DNA from: Bacteroidota bacterium
GTDB taxonomy: Bacteria; Bacteroidota; Bacteroidia; Chitinophagales; Chitinophagaceae
NCBI GenBank assembly: GCA_023417815.1
Contig: JAEZEI010000036.1
Coordinates: forward strand, 1 to 29,233
DNA length: 29,233 bases
Direction: 5' to 3'
This document shows, one piece after another, positions 8,438-14,961 of the stretch. The notes beneath the pieces are model-generated. The model was not told the origin of the DNA. It made no database searches and saw only the letters and a program-made list of their open reading frames with translations. Position numbers and translations under genes: made by a program. The first letter of the stretch is position 1; the number at the start of each line of letters is the position of its first letter.

Positions 8438-9193
8438 ATGAGAGTTGTTATAATTGAAGATGAAGAACCTGCAGCACGCAGACTTTCAAAGATCCTTAAG
8501 GAAGTGCTGCCATCTTCAGAAGTTGTAACTATACTTGAAAGCGTCAAAGGAAGCCTGAAATGGTTCCATGAAAACAGGCAACCTGACCTGGTATTAAGCG
8601 ACATCCAGTTGAATGACGGGACCAGTTTCGACATTTTTAGAAAGGCAGATATTTCATGTCCTGTAATTTTTACAACCGCATTCGATCAATATGCCATAGA
8701 GGCCTTTAAGCTAAATAGTATTGATTACCTGCTTAAGCCCATAAAGAAGGAAGAACTATCCGCAGCAATCAACAAATTTCTCAAATCATCCCCCTCACCT
8801 GCCCTGGACCTGGCAAAGGTGCTTCAAAACCTGGCTCAACCTGCCAATTTTAAACAACGATTCGTAGTAAAGTACGGAGAACACCTTAAGACAATTACAA
8901 CAGGAAATATCGCATATTTCACTACCGAAGACAAAGTGAACTTCCTGGTGACCCGGGAAGGAAGGAGGTACGCGATCGATTTAAACCTCGATTCTCTTGA
9001 AAATTCGCTGGATCCCAAAATGTTCTTCAGGATAAACAGGCAATTCATAATATCCATATCATCCATCTCAGAAATGTTCGCTTATTCGAAAAGCAGGGTA
9101 TTGATAAAACTTGATCCACCAGCCCGGCAGGAAACAATTGTAAGCTCTGAACGTTCCGCACAGTTCAAAGCCTGGCTCGATGATAATAATTAG
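8438..9193 (+). CDS. LytTR-family response regulator
   Basis: The 251-residue cytoplasmic regulator pairs with the kinase ending two bases upstream. The receiver domain (1-~115) shows the acidic pair E7/D8, phospho-acceptor D55 (LVLSDIQLNDG), T79/T80 and K100 (DYLLKPIK). A linker is followed by a LytTR DNA-binding domain (~140-245) with RFVVKYGEHLKTI, IAYFTTEDKVNFLV, FFRINRQFIISISSI and a KLDPPARQETIVSSER strand. It probably regulates its own operon and perhaps other envelope genes; the target sites are not evident here. The stop at 9191-9193 lies five bases before the -33 element of the metH promoter, so the next operon is independent. An in-frame extension of metH overlapping this gene was rejected. 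Confidence 0.93.
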   Translation: MRVVIIEDEEPAARRLSKILKEVLPSSEVVTILESVKGSLKWFHENRQPDLVLSDIQLNDGTSFDIFRKADISCPVIFTTAFDQYAIEAFKLNSIDYLLKPIKKEELSAAINKFLKSSPSPALDLAKVLQNLAQPANFKQRFVVKYGEHLKTITTGNIAYFTTEDKVNFLVTREGRRYAIDLNLDSLENSLDPKMFFRINRQFIISISSISEMFAYSKSRVLIKLDPPARQETIVSSERSAQFKAWLDDNN

Positions 9194-9198
9194 ACATT

Positions 9199-9228
9199 TT
9201 GAGATACGGCTTTTCTATATTACTTTTG
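9199..9228 (+). promoter_or_regulatory. Promoter of the metH operon
   Basis: TTG (9199-9201), a 19-base spacer and TACTTTTG (9221-9228) match the Bacteroidota TTG-N19-TAnnTTTG consensus at every defined position. A start four to six bases downstream puts the RNA 5' end at 9232-9234, exactly where the first stem of the leader begins. Confidence 0.75.
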
Positions 9229-9233
9229 CACAA

Positions 9234-9296
9234 CTGTTATGGCGGATTTGTTTATTGTTCAACCATAACAGGATCAATTCAATTGAACTAATAAAC
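9234..9296 (+). promoter_or_regulatory. Candidate SAM-II-like riboswitch aptamer (H-type pseudoknot) in the metH leader
   Basis: Stem 1 is CTGTTATGG (9234-9242) with CCATAACAG (9263-9271), nine perfect pairs. Its loop then pairs downstream: GTTTATT (9250-9256) with AATAAAC (9290-9296), and GTTCAA (9257-9262) with TTGAAC (9283-9288), 13 pairs with only T9289 bulged. This is an H-type pseudoknot with no base between the stems. Loop 1 contains GATTT and loop 3 starts GATCAA; the 3' strand contains ACTAA. From memory, SAM-II has GAUUU, GAUAAA and GCUAA at the same places. The next gene is methionine synthase, an expected SAM target. SAM-II usually lies close to the start codon, but here ~90 bases intervene, so it may be a variant or another ligand class. 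Confidence 0.55.
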
Positions 9297-9371
9297 GAAG
9301 CACATCCCTCCCTTACTCCCGGATTTGTTCCCGTTTATACATTCATTGAAATTATTAATGGGTTAGCCCAT
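9291..9371 (+). promoter_or_regulatory. Possible expression platform of the metH leader
   Basis: ATAAACG (9291-9297), part of the pseudoknot, can instead pair with CGTTTAT (9332-9338), seven perfect pairs, so the two folds exclude each other. A further hairpin, ATGGG-TTAG-CCCAT (9358-9371), lies 15 bases before the start codon. CGGATTTGTT occurs twice, at 9243-9252 and 9320-9329, which supports strand exchange. No U-tract is seen, so control of translation or RNA stability is more likely than termination. Confidence 0.35.
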
Positions 9372-9386
9372 GAAAAATTTATTCAT

Positions 9387-10400
9387 ATGAAATCATTACG
9401 TGATTGCCTCAACGAACGTATCCTTATCATTGACGGCGCCATGGGAACCATGATCCAGCGATACAAGCTTGAAGAAAAAGATTATCGCGGATCCCGCTTT
9501 TCAGAATGGCATAAAGATGTAAAGGGAAATAATGACCTGCTGAGCATTACTAAACCCGACATCATTACTGCGATACATGAACAATACCTGGAAGCCGGAG
9601 CAGATATCATTGAAACGAATACTTTCAGCAGTACTTCCATAGCACAGGCGGATTATGATATGCAGGAACTTGCCTATGAGCTAAACACCGCTTCTGCATT
9701 ATGTGCAAGGAAGGCTGCGGATGCTTATACAGCCAAAGATCCATCAAAGCCAAGATTTGTAGCCGGTGCAATAGGCCCCTTAAATAAAACATTAAGTCTT
9801 TCCCCTGATGTTAATAATCCTGGATTCAGGTCTGTTACTTTCGATGAAGTGGTTGAAGCATATACTGAACAAGTGAGGGGACTGGCAGATGGAAAGGTTG
9901 ATATTCTTCTGATAGAAACAATTTTCGATACGTTGAATGCCAAAGCTGCAATTTTTGCGATCAGGAATTATTTCAGGGTAAACAACCTGCCCGAGCTTCC
10001 CATAATGATCTCAGGAACCATAACTGATGCAAGCGGAAGAACCCTGAGCGGACAAACCCTGGAAGCATTTTATTACTCGGTAAGGCATGCCAACCCTCTG
10101 AGCATAGGATTGAACTGTGCGCTTGGAGCTTCAGAAATGCGACCGCACATTGAAGAACTTAGCAACATCGCCTCCTGTTATGTATCTGCCTATCCTAATG
10201 CCGGCTTGCCTAATGCATTTGGGGAGTATGATGAACTTCCTGAACAAACAGCTTCTATTATAAGAGAGTGGGCAGACCAGGGCTTCCTGAATATTGTAGG
10301 GGGATGTTGCGGAACAACACCTGATCATATCAGGGCAATTGCAAATACAGTAAAAGGATTACCCGTGCGGGAATTACCTGTTTTGGAATCAACATTATAA
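9387..10400 (+). CDS. metH: Methionine synthase part 1: homocysteine-binding domain
   Basis: This 337-residue protein is the zinc-dependent homocysteine-binding module of cobalamin-dependent methionine synthase, which activates the homocysteine thiol for methylation. Zinc ligands are C244 (LNCALGA) and C307/C308 (VGGCCGTTPDH). Other signatures are ILIIDGAMGTMIQ, EAGADIIETNTFSST and ILLIETIFDTLNAKAA. The start at 9387 (MKSLRDCLNERI) is chosen because the open frame reaching back to 9180 would overlap the response regulator and run through the structured leader. The second half of MetH is encoded by the next gene, one base away; in E. coli both are one 1227-residue chain. The split form is common in Bacteroidota. 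It is probably controlled by the SAM-II-like leader. Confidence 0.95.
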   Translation: MKSLRDCLNERILIIDGAMGTMIQRYKLEEKDYRGSRFSEWHKDVKGNNDLLSITKPDIITAIHEQYLEAGADIIETNTFSSTSIAQADYDMQELAYELNTASALCARKAADAYTAKDPSKPRFVAGAIGPLNKTLSLSPDVNNPGFRSVTFDEVVEAYTEQVRGLADGKVDILLIETIFDTLNAKAAIFAIRNYFRVNNLPELPIMISGTITDASGRTLSGQTLEAFYYSVRHANPLSIGLNCALGASEMRPHIEELSNIASCYVSAYPNAGLPNAFGEYDELPEQTASIIREWADQGFLNIVGGCCGTTPDHIRAIANTVKGLPVRELPVLESTL

Positions 10401-10401
10401 A

Positions 10402-13101
10402 ATGGAACAGCAAAGTATAAAACCTTATCTCCGGCTTAGCGGACTTGAACCTTTAACAGTACGACCCGAAACCAACTTTCTGAATATCGGGGAACGAACC
10501 AATGTAACGGGCAGTAAGAAATTTGCAAGGCTTATCAGGGAGGGTCATTATGAAGAAGCCCTTTCCGTAGCAAGGCAACAGGTTGAGAATGGCGCACAGG
10601 TATTGGACGTGAATATGGATGATGCTCTCCTTGATGGCGAAAAGGCGATGACGACCTTTCTTAACCTGCTTCAGTCTGAGCCTGACATCGCCCGGATCCC
10701 TATAATGATCGACAGCAGTAAGTTCTCGATCATTGAGGCAGGCTTAAAATGTGTGCAGGGTAAATGTATCGTGAATTCTATCTCGCTAAAGGAAGGAGAA
10801 GAAAAATTCATTGAGCAGGCTATCATCTGCAGAAATTTCGGCGCTGCAGTGATCGTTATGGCCTTTGATGAACAAGGCCAGGCAGATACCAAAGAAAGGA
10901 AAATTGAGATCTGCAAGCGGGCGTATGAAGTGCTCACGGAAAAAGTCGGTTATCCTGCCGAGGATATCATCTTTGATCCTAACATTTTCGCGATAGCAAC
11001 CGGTATAGAAGAACATAATAATTATGCAGTTGATTTTATTGAAGCGACCCGGGAAATAAAAAGATCAATGCCTCTAACCCGTGTAAGTGGTGGGGTTAGT
11101 AATGTTTCTTTTTCGTTCAGGGGAAATGACCATGTTCGTGAAGCCATTCACAGTGTATTCCTTTATCATGCTATTGCTGCAGGAATGGACATGGGAATCG
11201 TTAATGCAGGCCAGCTTGTCGTATACGATGAAATCGAGCCTTCCTTAAAAAAGCTTTGCGAAGATGTCATCCTCAACAGAAATAACGAGAATAACGAAGC
11301 GACGGAAAAACTAATCCAGTTTGCTGAAACGGTTAAGGCAAAAGGCAAGGAAACAGTGAAGGATGAAACCTGGAGAAAAGGAACTGTGGAAGAAAGGCTG
11401 ACCCATTCGCTTGTGAACGGTATAACAGACCATATTGATGCAGATACTGAAGAAGCCAGGCAAAAATACCCGAAACCGCTTGATGTTATTGAAGGCCCTC
11501 TTATGGATGGTATGAATGTGGTGGGTGATCTTTTTGGTGCCGGAAAAATGTTCCTGCCCCAGGTGGTAAAGAGTGCCAGGGTTATGAAAAAAGCGGTTGC
11601 AATTCTGACGCCCTATATTGAAAAGGAGAAAGAGGAAAGGCGCCAGGAATTACTGAAAGGTGGATTATCAGCTGAAGAAGCATCCCAGGCTCCCAGGATA
11701 TTGCTTGCAACAGTAAAAGGTGATGTGCACGACATCGGTAAGAACATTGTTGGTGTAGTGCTTGGATGTAACGGTTATGATGTGATCGATCTTGGTGTAA
11801 TGGTTCCGGCAGACAAGATCCTGGCGGAAGCTAAAGAAAAAAAGGCGGACATTATCGGGCTCAGTGGCCTGATCACGCCTTCATTGGATGAAATGGTTCA
11901 TGTTGCCCGGGAAATGAAAAGAACAGGAATGAATATTCCTTTACTTATAGGCGGTGCCACCACCAGCAGGATGCATACTGCTGTTAGAATAGCCCCCGAG
12001 TATGATAATGGGGTTGTGCATGTTCTGGATGCAAGCCGGAGTGTAACTGTTACCGGGAGCCTGCTAAGCGAGGATCAGAAGAAAAGTTTTCTGGGCGGGA
12101 TAGGAACCGAATACGAGAAACTAAGAAGTGATTTTGAAAAGAAGAAGGTGATCAAGCCAATGTTGACTTACACAGATGCCCGTAAGAACAGGATAACACT
12201 GGATGATGCAACTATAATTGAACCAACATATACCGGCGCTAAGGCTTACGATATAGAATTGGAAGAACTAATGCCATACATCGACTGGCAGCCATTCTTC
12301 ATTACTTGGGAATTACATGGAAAGTTTCCTGCAATCCTTTCAGATGAAAAGGTAGGTAAAGAAGCAACCAAACTATACGAAGATGCCAAAGCCCTATTGA
12401 AGAAAATTGTTGAAGAAAAATGGCTGAAAGCCCGGGGTGTGGCTGGTTTCTGGCCCGTAATGAAAACCGATGCAGACTCTCTTAGGGTGGAAGCCAATGG
12501 TTTATCAACAGACCTGCACTTTCTGCGTCAACAGATAAAAAAAGCTGAAGGTCAGCCAAATCTCAGCCTGGCAGATTACATCAGGGACGAAGGCAGGGAT
12601 TACCTTGGCGCGTTTACCGTTACTGTTTCCGGTATAGAACCTCACCTGGAACGCTTTATAAGCCAGCATGATGATTATAATAAGATCATGCTTCAGTCCC
12701 TCGCAGACAGGCTTGCAGAAGCAACTGCAGAATACCTTCACGAGAAAACCAGGAAAGAGTTGTGGGGTTACGACAGGAATGAAAAACTCTCCAATGAAGA
12801 ACTTATCCGCGAAGAGTACAAAGGGATCAGGCCTGCACCAGGCTATCCCGCCTGTCCTGACCATACGGAAAAAAGAAAACTGTTTGAGTTACTGGGCGGA
12901 AAAGAAAACACTGGAATAACTTTAACGGAATCCCTGGCGATGTATCCGGCATCTTCAGTTTGCGGGTGGTATTTTGCTCATCCGCAAAGTAAATATTTTG
13001 GAGTTGGAAAGATTGAAAGGGATCAACTGGAAGATTATGCCCGGAGGAAGGATATGAGCATTGAAGAAATGGAACGCTGGTTAAGGCCGGTACTTCAATA
13101 A
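10402..13101 (+). CDS. metH: Methionine synthase part 2: folate, cobalamin and activation domains
   Basis: The 899 residues hold the remaining MetH domains in order. The methyltetrahydrofolate-binding (pterin) domain is ~20-310 (FLNIGERTNVTGSKKF, VNMDDALLDGEKAM, PIMIDSSKFSIIEAGL). The cobalamin cap is ~330-430. The B12-binding Rossmann domain has the DxHxxG motif with axial H443 (GDVHDIGKNIVGVVL), IGLSGLITPSLDEM and LLIGGATTS. The C-terminal AdoMet-dependent reactivation domain ends with RPAPGYPACPDH and VCGWYFAHPQSKYFGVGKI. With part 1 it transfers the methyl group from 5-methyl-THF to homocysteine. All key motifs are intact. It starts one base after part 1, so the two halves should be made together. 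exoA follows after six bases. Confidence 0.96.
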   Translation: MEQQSIKPYLRLSGLEPLTVRPETNFLNIGERTNVTGSKKFARLIREGHYEEALSVARQQVENGAQVLDVNMDDALLDGEKAMTTFLNLLQSEPDIARIPIMIDSSKFSIIEAGLKCVQGKCIVNSISLKEGEEKFIEQAIICRNFGAAVIVMAFDEQGQADTKERKIEICKRAYEVLTEKVGYPAEDIIFDPNIFAIATGIEEHNNYAVDFIEATREIKRSMPLTRVSGGVSNVSFSFRGNDHVREAIHSVFLYHAIAAGMDMGIVNAGQLVVYDEIEPSLKKLCEDVILNRNNENNEATEKLIQFAETVKAKGKETVKDETWRKGTVEERLTHSLVNGITDHIDADTEEARQKYPKPLDVIEGPLMDGMNVVGDLFGAGKMFLPQVVKSARVMKKAVAILTPYIEKEKEERRQELLKGGLSAEEASQAPRILLATVKGDVHDIGKNIVGVVLGCNGYDVIDLGVMVPADKILAEAKEKKADIIGLSGLITPSLDEMVHVAREMKRTGMNIPLLIGGATTSRMHTAVRIAPEYDNGVVHVLDASRSVTVTGSLLSEDQKKSFLGGIGTEYEKLRSDFEKKKVIKPMLTYTDARKNRITLDDATIIEPTYTGAKAYDIELEELMPYIDWQPFFITWELHGKFPAILSDEKVGKEATKLYEDAKALLKKIVEEKWLKARGVAGFWPVMKTDADSLRVEANGLSTDLHFLRQQIKKAEGQPNLSLADYIRDEGRDYLGAFTVTVSGIEPHLERFISQHDDYNKIMLQSLADRLAEATAEYLHEKTRKELWGYDRNEKLSNEELIREEYKGIRPAPGYPACPDHTEKRKLFELLGGKENTGITLTESLAMYPASSVCGWYFAHPQSKYFGVGKIERDQLEDYARRKDMSIEEMERWLRPVLQ

Positions 13102-13107
13102 ATTCTT

Positions 13108-13875
13108 ATGAGAATAATATCTTACAATGTAAACGGGATCAGGGCAGCTATAAAAAAAGGTTTCCTGGAATGGCTTGCAACAAACCCTGCCGATGTGATC
13201 TGCCTGCAGGAAGTTAAGGCACACAAATCCGACATCGATCATGTGTCCATAGAAAACCTGGGATATCATACCTACTGGTTCTGTGCGCAGAAAAAAGGAT
13301 ACAGCGGGGTGGCGATACTTACTAAAATAAAACCTGATAAGGTTAAAGAAGGTTGCGAACTTGAGCAAAGCGACCTTGAGGGAAGGGTGATGCAGGCAGA
13401 TTTCGGAGATGTAAGTGTGATCAGTGTATATTTTCCTTCTGGAACTTCCGGTGATCACAGGCAAACATACAAGTATCAATGGCTTGACGAATTCTATCAA
13501 TACCTGCATGATCTGCGTAAAAAGAGAAAAAAGCTGATCGTATGCGGCGATTACAATATTGCACATAAAGAGATAGATATACATAACCCTGTTTCCAACA
13601 AAAAGACCACAGGGTTCCTCCCCGAGGAAAGGGCGTGGATGGACAGATTCCTTGAATCGGGATTCATAGATACTTTCAGGCATCTCAATAAGGAGCCACA
13701 TCAATACTCGTGGTGGAATGTATTACGTCCTTCAACAAGACTGGAGAATAAAGGCTGGCGTATCGATTATATAACTGTTACGGAAAACCTGAAGAAGAAC
13801 ATAGTGGATGTCCGCATTTTTCCAGAGGTTAAACACAGCGATCATTGCCCGGTTTATGCTGAAATTAATTTCTGA
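13108..13875 (+). CDS. xth: Exodeoxyribonuclease III / AP endonuclease
   Basis: This 255-residue enzyme of the EEP (exonuclease-endonuclease-phosphatase) fold cleaves DNA at abasic sites and degrades 3' ends in base-excision repair. Visible active-site motifs are NVNGIRAA (N-terminal metal site), ICLQEVK (catalytic Glu), GDYNIAHKEIDI, the RIDYI strand and SDHCPVY (catalytic Asp-His) at the C-terminus. The length is typical of ExoA/ExoIII. The ATG at 13108 is six bases after metH part 2, and the DUF4286 gene starts one base after its stop, so the four genes 9387-14182 are probably one transcript, though repair and methionine synthesis are not functionally linked. A 207-codon antisense frame over it is a shadow. 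Confidence 0.95.
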   Translation: MRIISYNVNGIRAAIKKGFLEWLATNPADVICLQEVKAHKSDIDHVSIENLGYHTYWFCAQKKGYSGVAILTKIKPDKVKEGCELEQSDLEGRVMQADFGDVSVISVYFPSGTSGDHRQTYKYQWLDEFYQYLHDLRKKRKKLIVCGDYNIAHKEIDIHNPVSNKKTTGFLPEERAWMDRFLESGFIDTFRHLNKEPHQYSWWNVLRPSTRLENKGWRIDYITVTENLKKNIVDVRIFPEVKHSDHCPVYAEINF

Positions 13876-13876
13876 T

Positions 13877-14182
13877 ATGTTCATTTATAATGTAACCATA
13901 AAAGTTGACCAGGCTATTGCCGAACAATGGTTGAGGTGGTTGAAGGAAGAGCATATTCCTGAGGTGCTTGAAACGGAATGCTTTACTGAAGCCCGGATCC
14001 TAAGATTACTTGAAGTAGATGATTCCAGCGGGCCCACCTATGCCATTCAGTATTCTGCAGAAAGCAAGGCGCTTTATAACAGGTATATCACTACGTTTGC
14101 CACTGAAATGCGCGACAGAAGTTTTAAGAAATGGGGCGATCAATTCATCGCTTTTCGCTCCGTTATGCAGGTTGTTAACTAA
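13877..14182 (+). CDS. DUF4286 family protein
   Basis: The 101-residue protein matches the Bacteroidota DUF4286 family: MFIYNVTIKVDQAIAEQWLRW, then the EEHIPEVLETECFTEARILRLL region and QYSAESKALYNRY. It has no signal peptide or membrane segment, so it is probably cytoplasmic. The fold suggests a ferredoxin-like (dimeric alpha-beta barrel) protein, and its function is unknown. The start at 13877, one base after the exoA stop, is preferred to an in-frame ATG at 13808 that lies within exoA. It is the last gene of the metH transcript; a 292-base non-coding stretch follows. Confidence 0.85.
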   Translation: MFIYNVTIKVDQAIAEQWLRWLKEEHIPEVLETECFTEARILRLLEVDDSSGPTYAIQYSAESKALYNRYITTFATEMRDRSFKKWGDQFIAFRSVMQVVN

Positions 14183-14276
14183 TTGTGCAAAACAAAAACC
14201 TGCCCCGCCCCATATCTGAAAAAGAATTGTATATTCCCCTCAAACCCTTGCCAGTACTGAATTTTAAGCGATTCTC

Positions 14277-14305
14277 CTGAAACCCGCATGAATAAAGGGT
14301 TTCAG
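14277..14305 (+). repeat. Hairpin 1 of a twin pair
   Basis: CTGAAACCC (14277-14285) and GGGTTTCAG (14297-14305) form nine perfect pairs around an 11-base loop. The core CTGAAA-N17-TTTCAG recurs in hairpin 2. Confidence 0.7.
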
Positions 14306-14351
14306 AGGATGAGCCCACCTGTCAATTATGCCTTTTAAAGAAAGCCTGTTG

Positions 14352-14382
14352 GCTGAAATCCTCATTGTCACTGCATTTCAGC
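14352..14382 (+). repeat. Hairpin 2 of a twin pair
   Basis: GCTGAAAT (14352-14359) and ATTTCAGC (14375-14382) form eight perfect pairs around a 15-base loop. The inner CTGAAA and TTTCAG arms are 17 bases apart, exactly as in hairpin 1, and the two copies are 76 bases apart. Confidence 0.7.
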
Positions 14383-14417
14383 GATTATAACAGCGGCTGG
14401 ATTTGGACATAAATATT

Positions 14418-14446
14418 TTGCTGGTGTATAAAACCTTATATATTTG
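14418..14446 (+). promoter_or_regulatory. Promoter of the HU gene
   Basis: TTG (14418-14420), an 18-base spacer and TATATTTG (14439-14446) match the Bacteroidota promoter consensus. The ATG of HU is 28 bases after the -7 box. Confidence 0.75.
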
Positions 14447-14474
14447 TTCAACTTAAAAATTCAAACTCATTTTT

Positions 14475-14744
14475 ATGAACAAAGCAGAATTAATTGCAAA
14501 AATGGCTGATGATGCCGGCATCACTAAAACCCAGGCAAACGCTGCTGTAGATTCTTTCGTTGAAGCAGTTACCAAAACTCTGAAAGGCGGGAATAAAGTT
14601 ACTCTTGTAGGCTTCGGAACATTCTCTGTTACAAAAAGGGCAGCACGTAACGGTCGCAACCCTCAAACAGGAGCCGTAATCAAGATCAAAGCTAAAAAAG
14701 TAGCAAAATTCAAAGCTGGTAAAGAACTTTCTGCCAAATTGTAA
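14475..14744 (+). CDS. hup: HU-family DNA-binding protein
   Basis: The 89-residue protein is a standard-length HU, a nucleoid protein that dimerises and bends DNA. It begins with MNKAELIAKMADDAGITKTQA, has the GGNKVTLVGFGTFSV hinge and the DNA-binding arm with RAARNGRNPQTGAVIKI, and ends KVAKFKAGKELSAKL. It is monocistronic: it has its own promoter at 14418-14446 and a strong intrinsic terminator 20 bases after its stop. IHF subunits are similar, but the NPQTG arm and length fit HU better. Confidence 0.95.
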   Translation: MNKAELIAKMADDAGITKTQANAAVDSFVEAVTKTLKGGNKVTLVGFGTFSVTKRAARNGRNPQTGAVIKIKAKKVAKFKAGKELSAKL

Positions 14745-14763
14745 TTAAAAGCTGAAAGCATTT

Positions 14764-14792
14764 AAAGCAAGACCATGTGTCTTGCTTTTTTA
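14764..14792 (+). terminator. Intrinsic terminator of HU
   Basis: AAAGCAAGAC (14764-14773) and GTCTTGCTTT (14779-14788) form a ten-pair stem with a five-base loop, followed by a T-rich tract. Confidence 0.9.
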
Positions 14793-14818
14793 TTTTATTT
14801 TCGCAAAAAATCTATTTT

Positions 14819-14938
14819 ATGGGACGTGGTGATATTAAAACCAGGAAAGGAAAAACATTTGCAGGAAGCTTTGGAAAGACCAGGCCTGCAAAAACAAAAA
14901 AAAGCGCTCCTAAGAAAAGCGAAGCAAAGAAAAAATAA
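14819..14938 (+). CDS. 30S ribosomal protein bTHX
   Basis: A 39-codon gene encodes MGRGDIKTRKGKTFAGSFGK followed by a Lys/Ala/Pro-rich tail ending KSEAKKK. This is the bTHX (Thx) signature: GRGDxKTRKGK and a highly basic short chain. In Thermus the protein sits in the head of the 30S subunit and stabilises folded rRNA. It lies between the HU terminator and a bidirectional terminator, so it is probably its own transcript. TATTTTCG at 14796-14803 is a near match to the -7 box, but I find no well-spaced -33. It is easily missed by gene finders because of its size; an overlapping longer frame starting at 14775 crosses the terminator and is a shadow. Confidence 0.9.
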   Translation: MGRGDIKTRKGKTFAGSFGKTRPAKTKKSAPKKSEAKKK

Positions 14939-14939
14939 T

Positions 14940-14961
14940 AAGGCCTTCAGGCCTTTTTTTT
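14940..14961. terminator. Bidirectional terminator between bTHX and pdxH
   Basis: AAGGCC (14940-14945), loop TTCA and GGCCTT (14950-14955) are followed by a run of T to 14961, ending bTHX on the plus strand. Read on the minus strand, the same stem lies directly after the pdxH stop and is followed by an A/T-rich tract, so it may serve both genes. Confidence 0.8.

Larger units (their letters stand above)
14183..14438. other. Non-coding stretch between DUF4286 and HU genes
   Basis: No plausible gene is seen. The stretch holds two hairpins of identical geometry (annotated separately), and the HU promoter lies at its right edge. The hairpins have no U-tract, so they are not canonical terminators. 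A full TAnnTTTG box for an RNA covering them is not visible on either strand. Confidence 0.6.

Noticed and set aside
9180..9386. In-frame N-terminal extension of metH part 1
   Set aside because: It overlaps the response regulator and would run through the promoter and pseudoknot; the peptide has no similarity to MetH, and the family N-terminus begins at 9387.
13081..13704. 207-codon frame antisense to exoA
   Set aside because: It lies wholly over exoA and the end of metH; Phe/Cys-rich composition typical of an antisense shadow.
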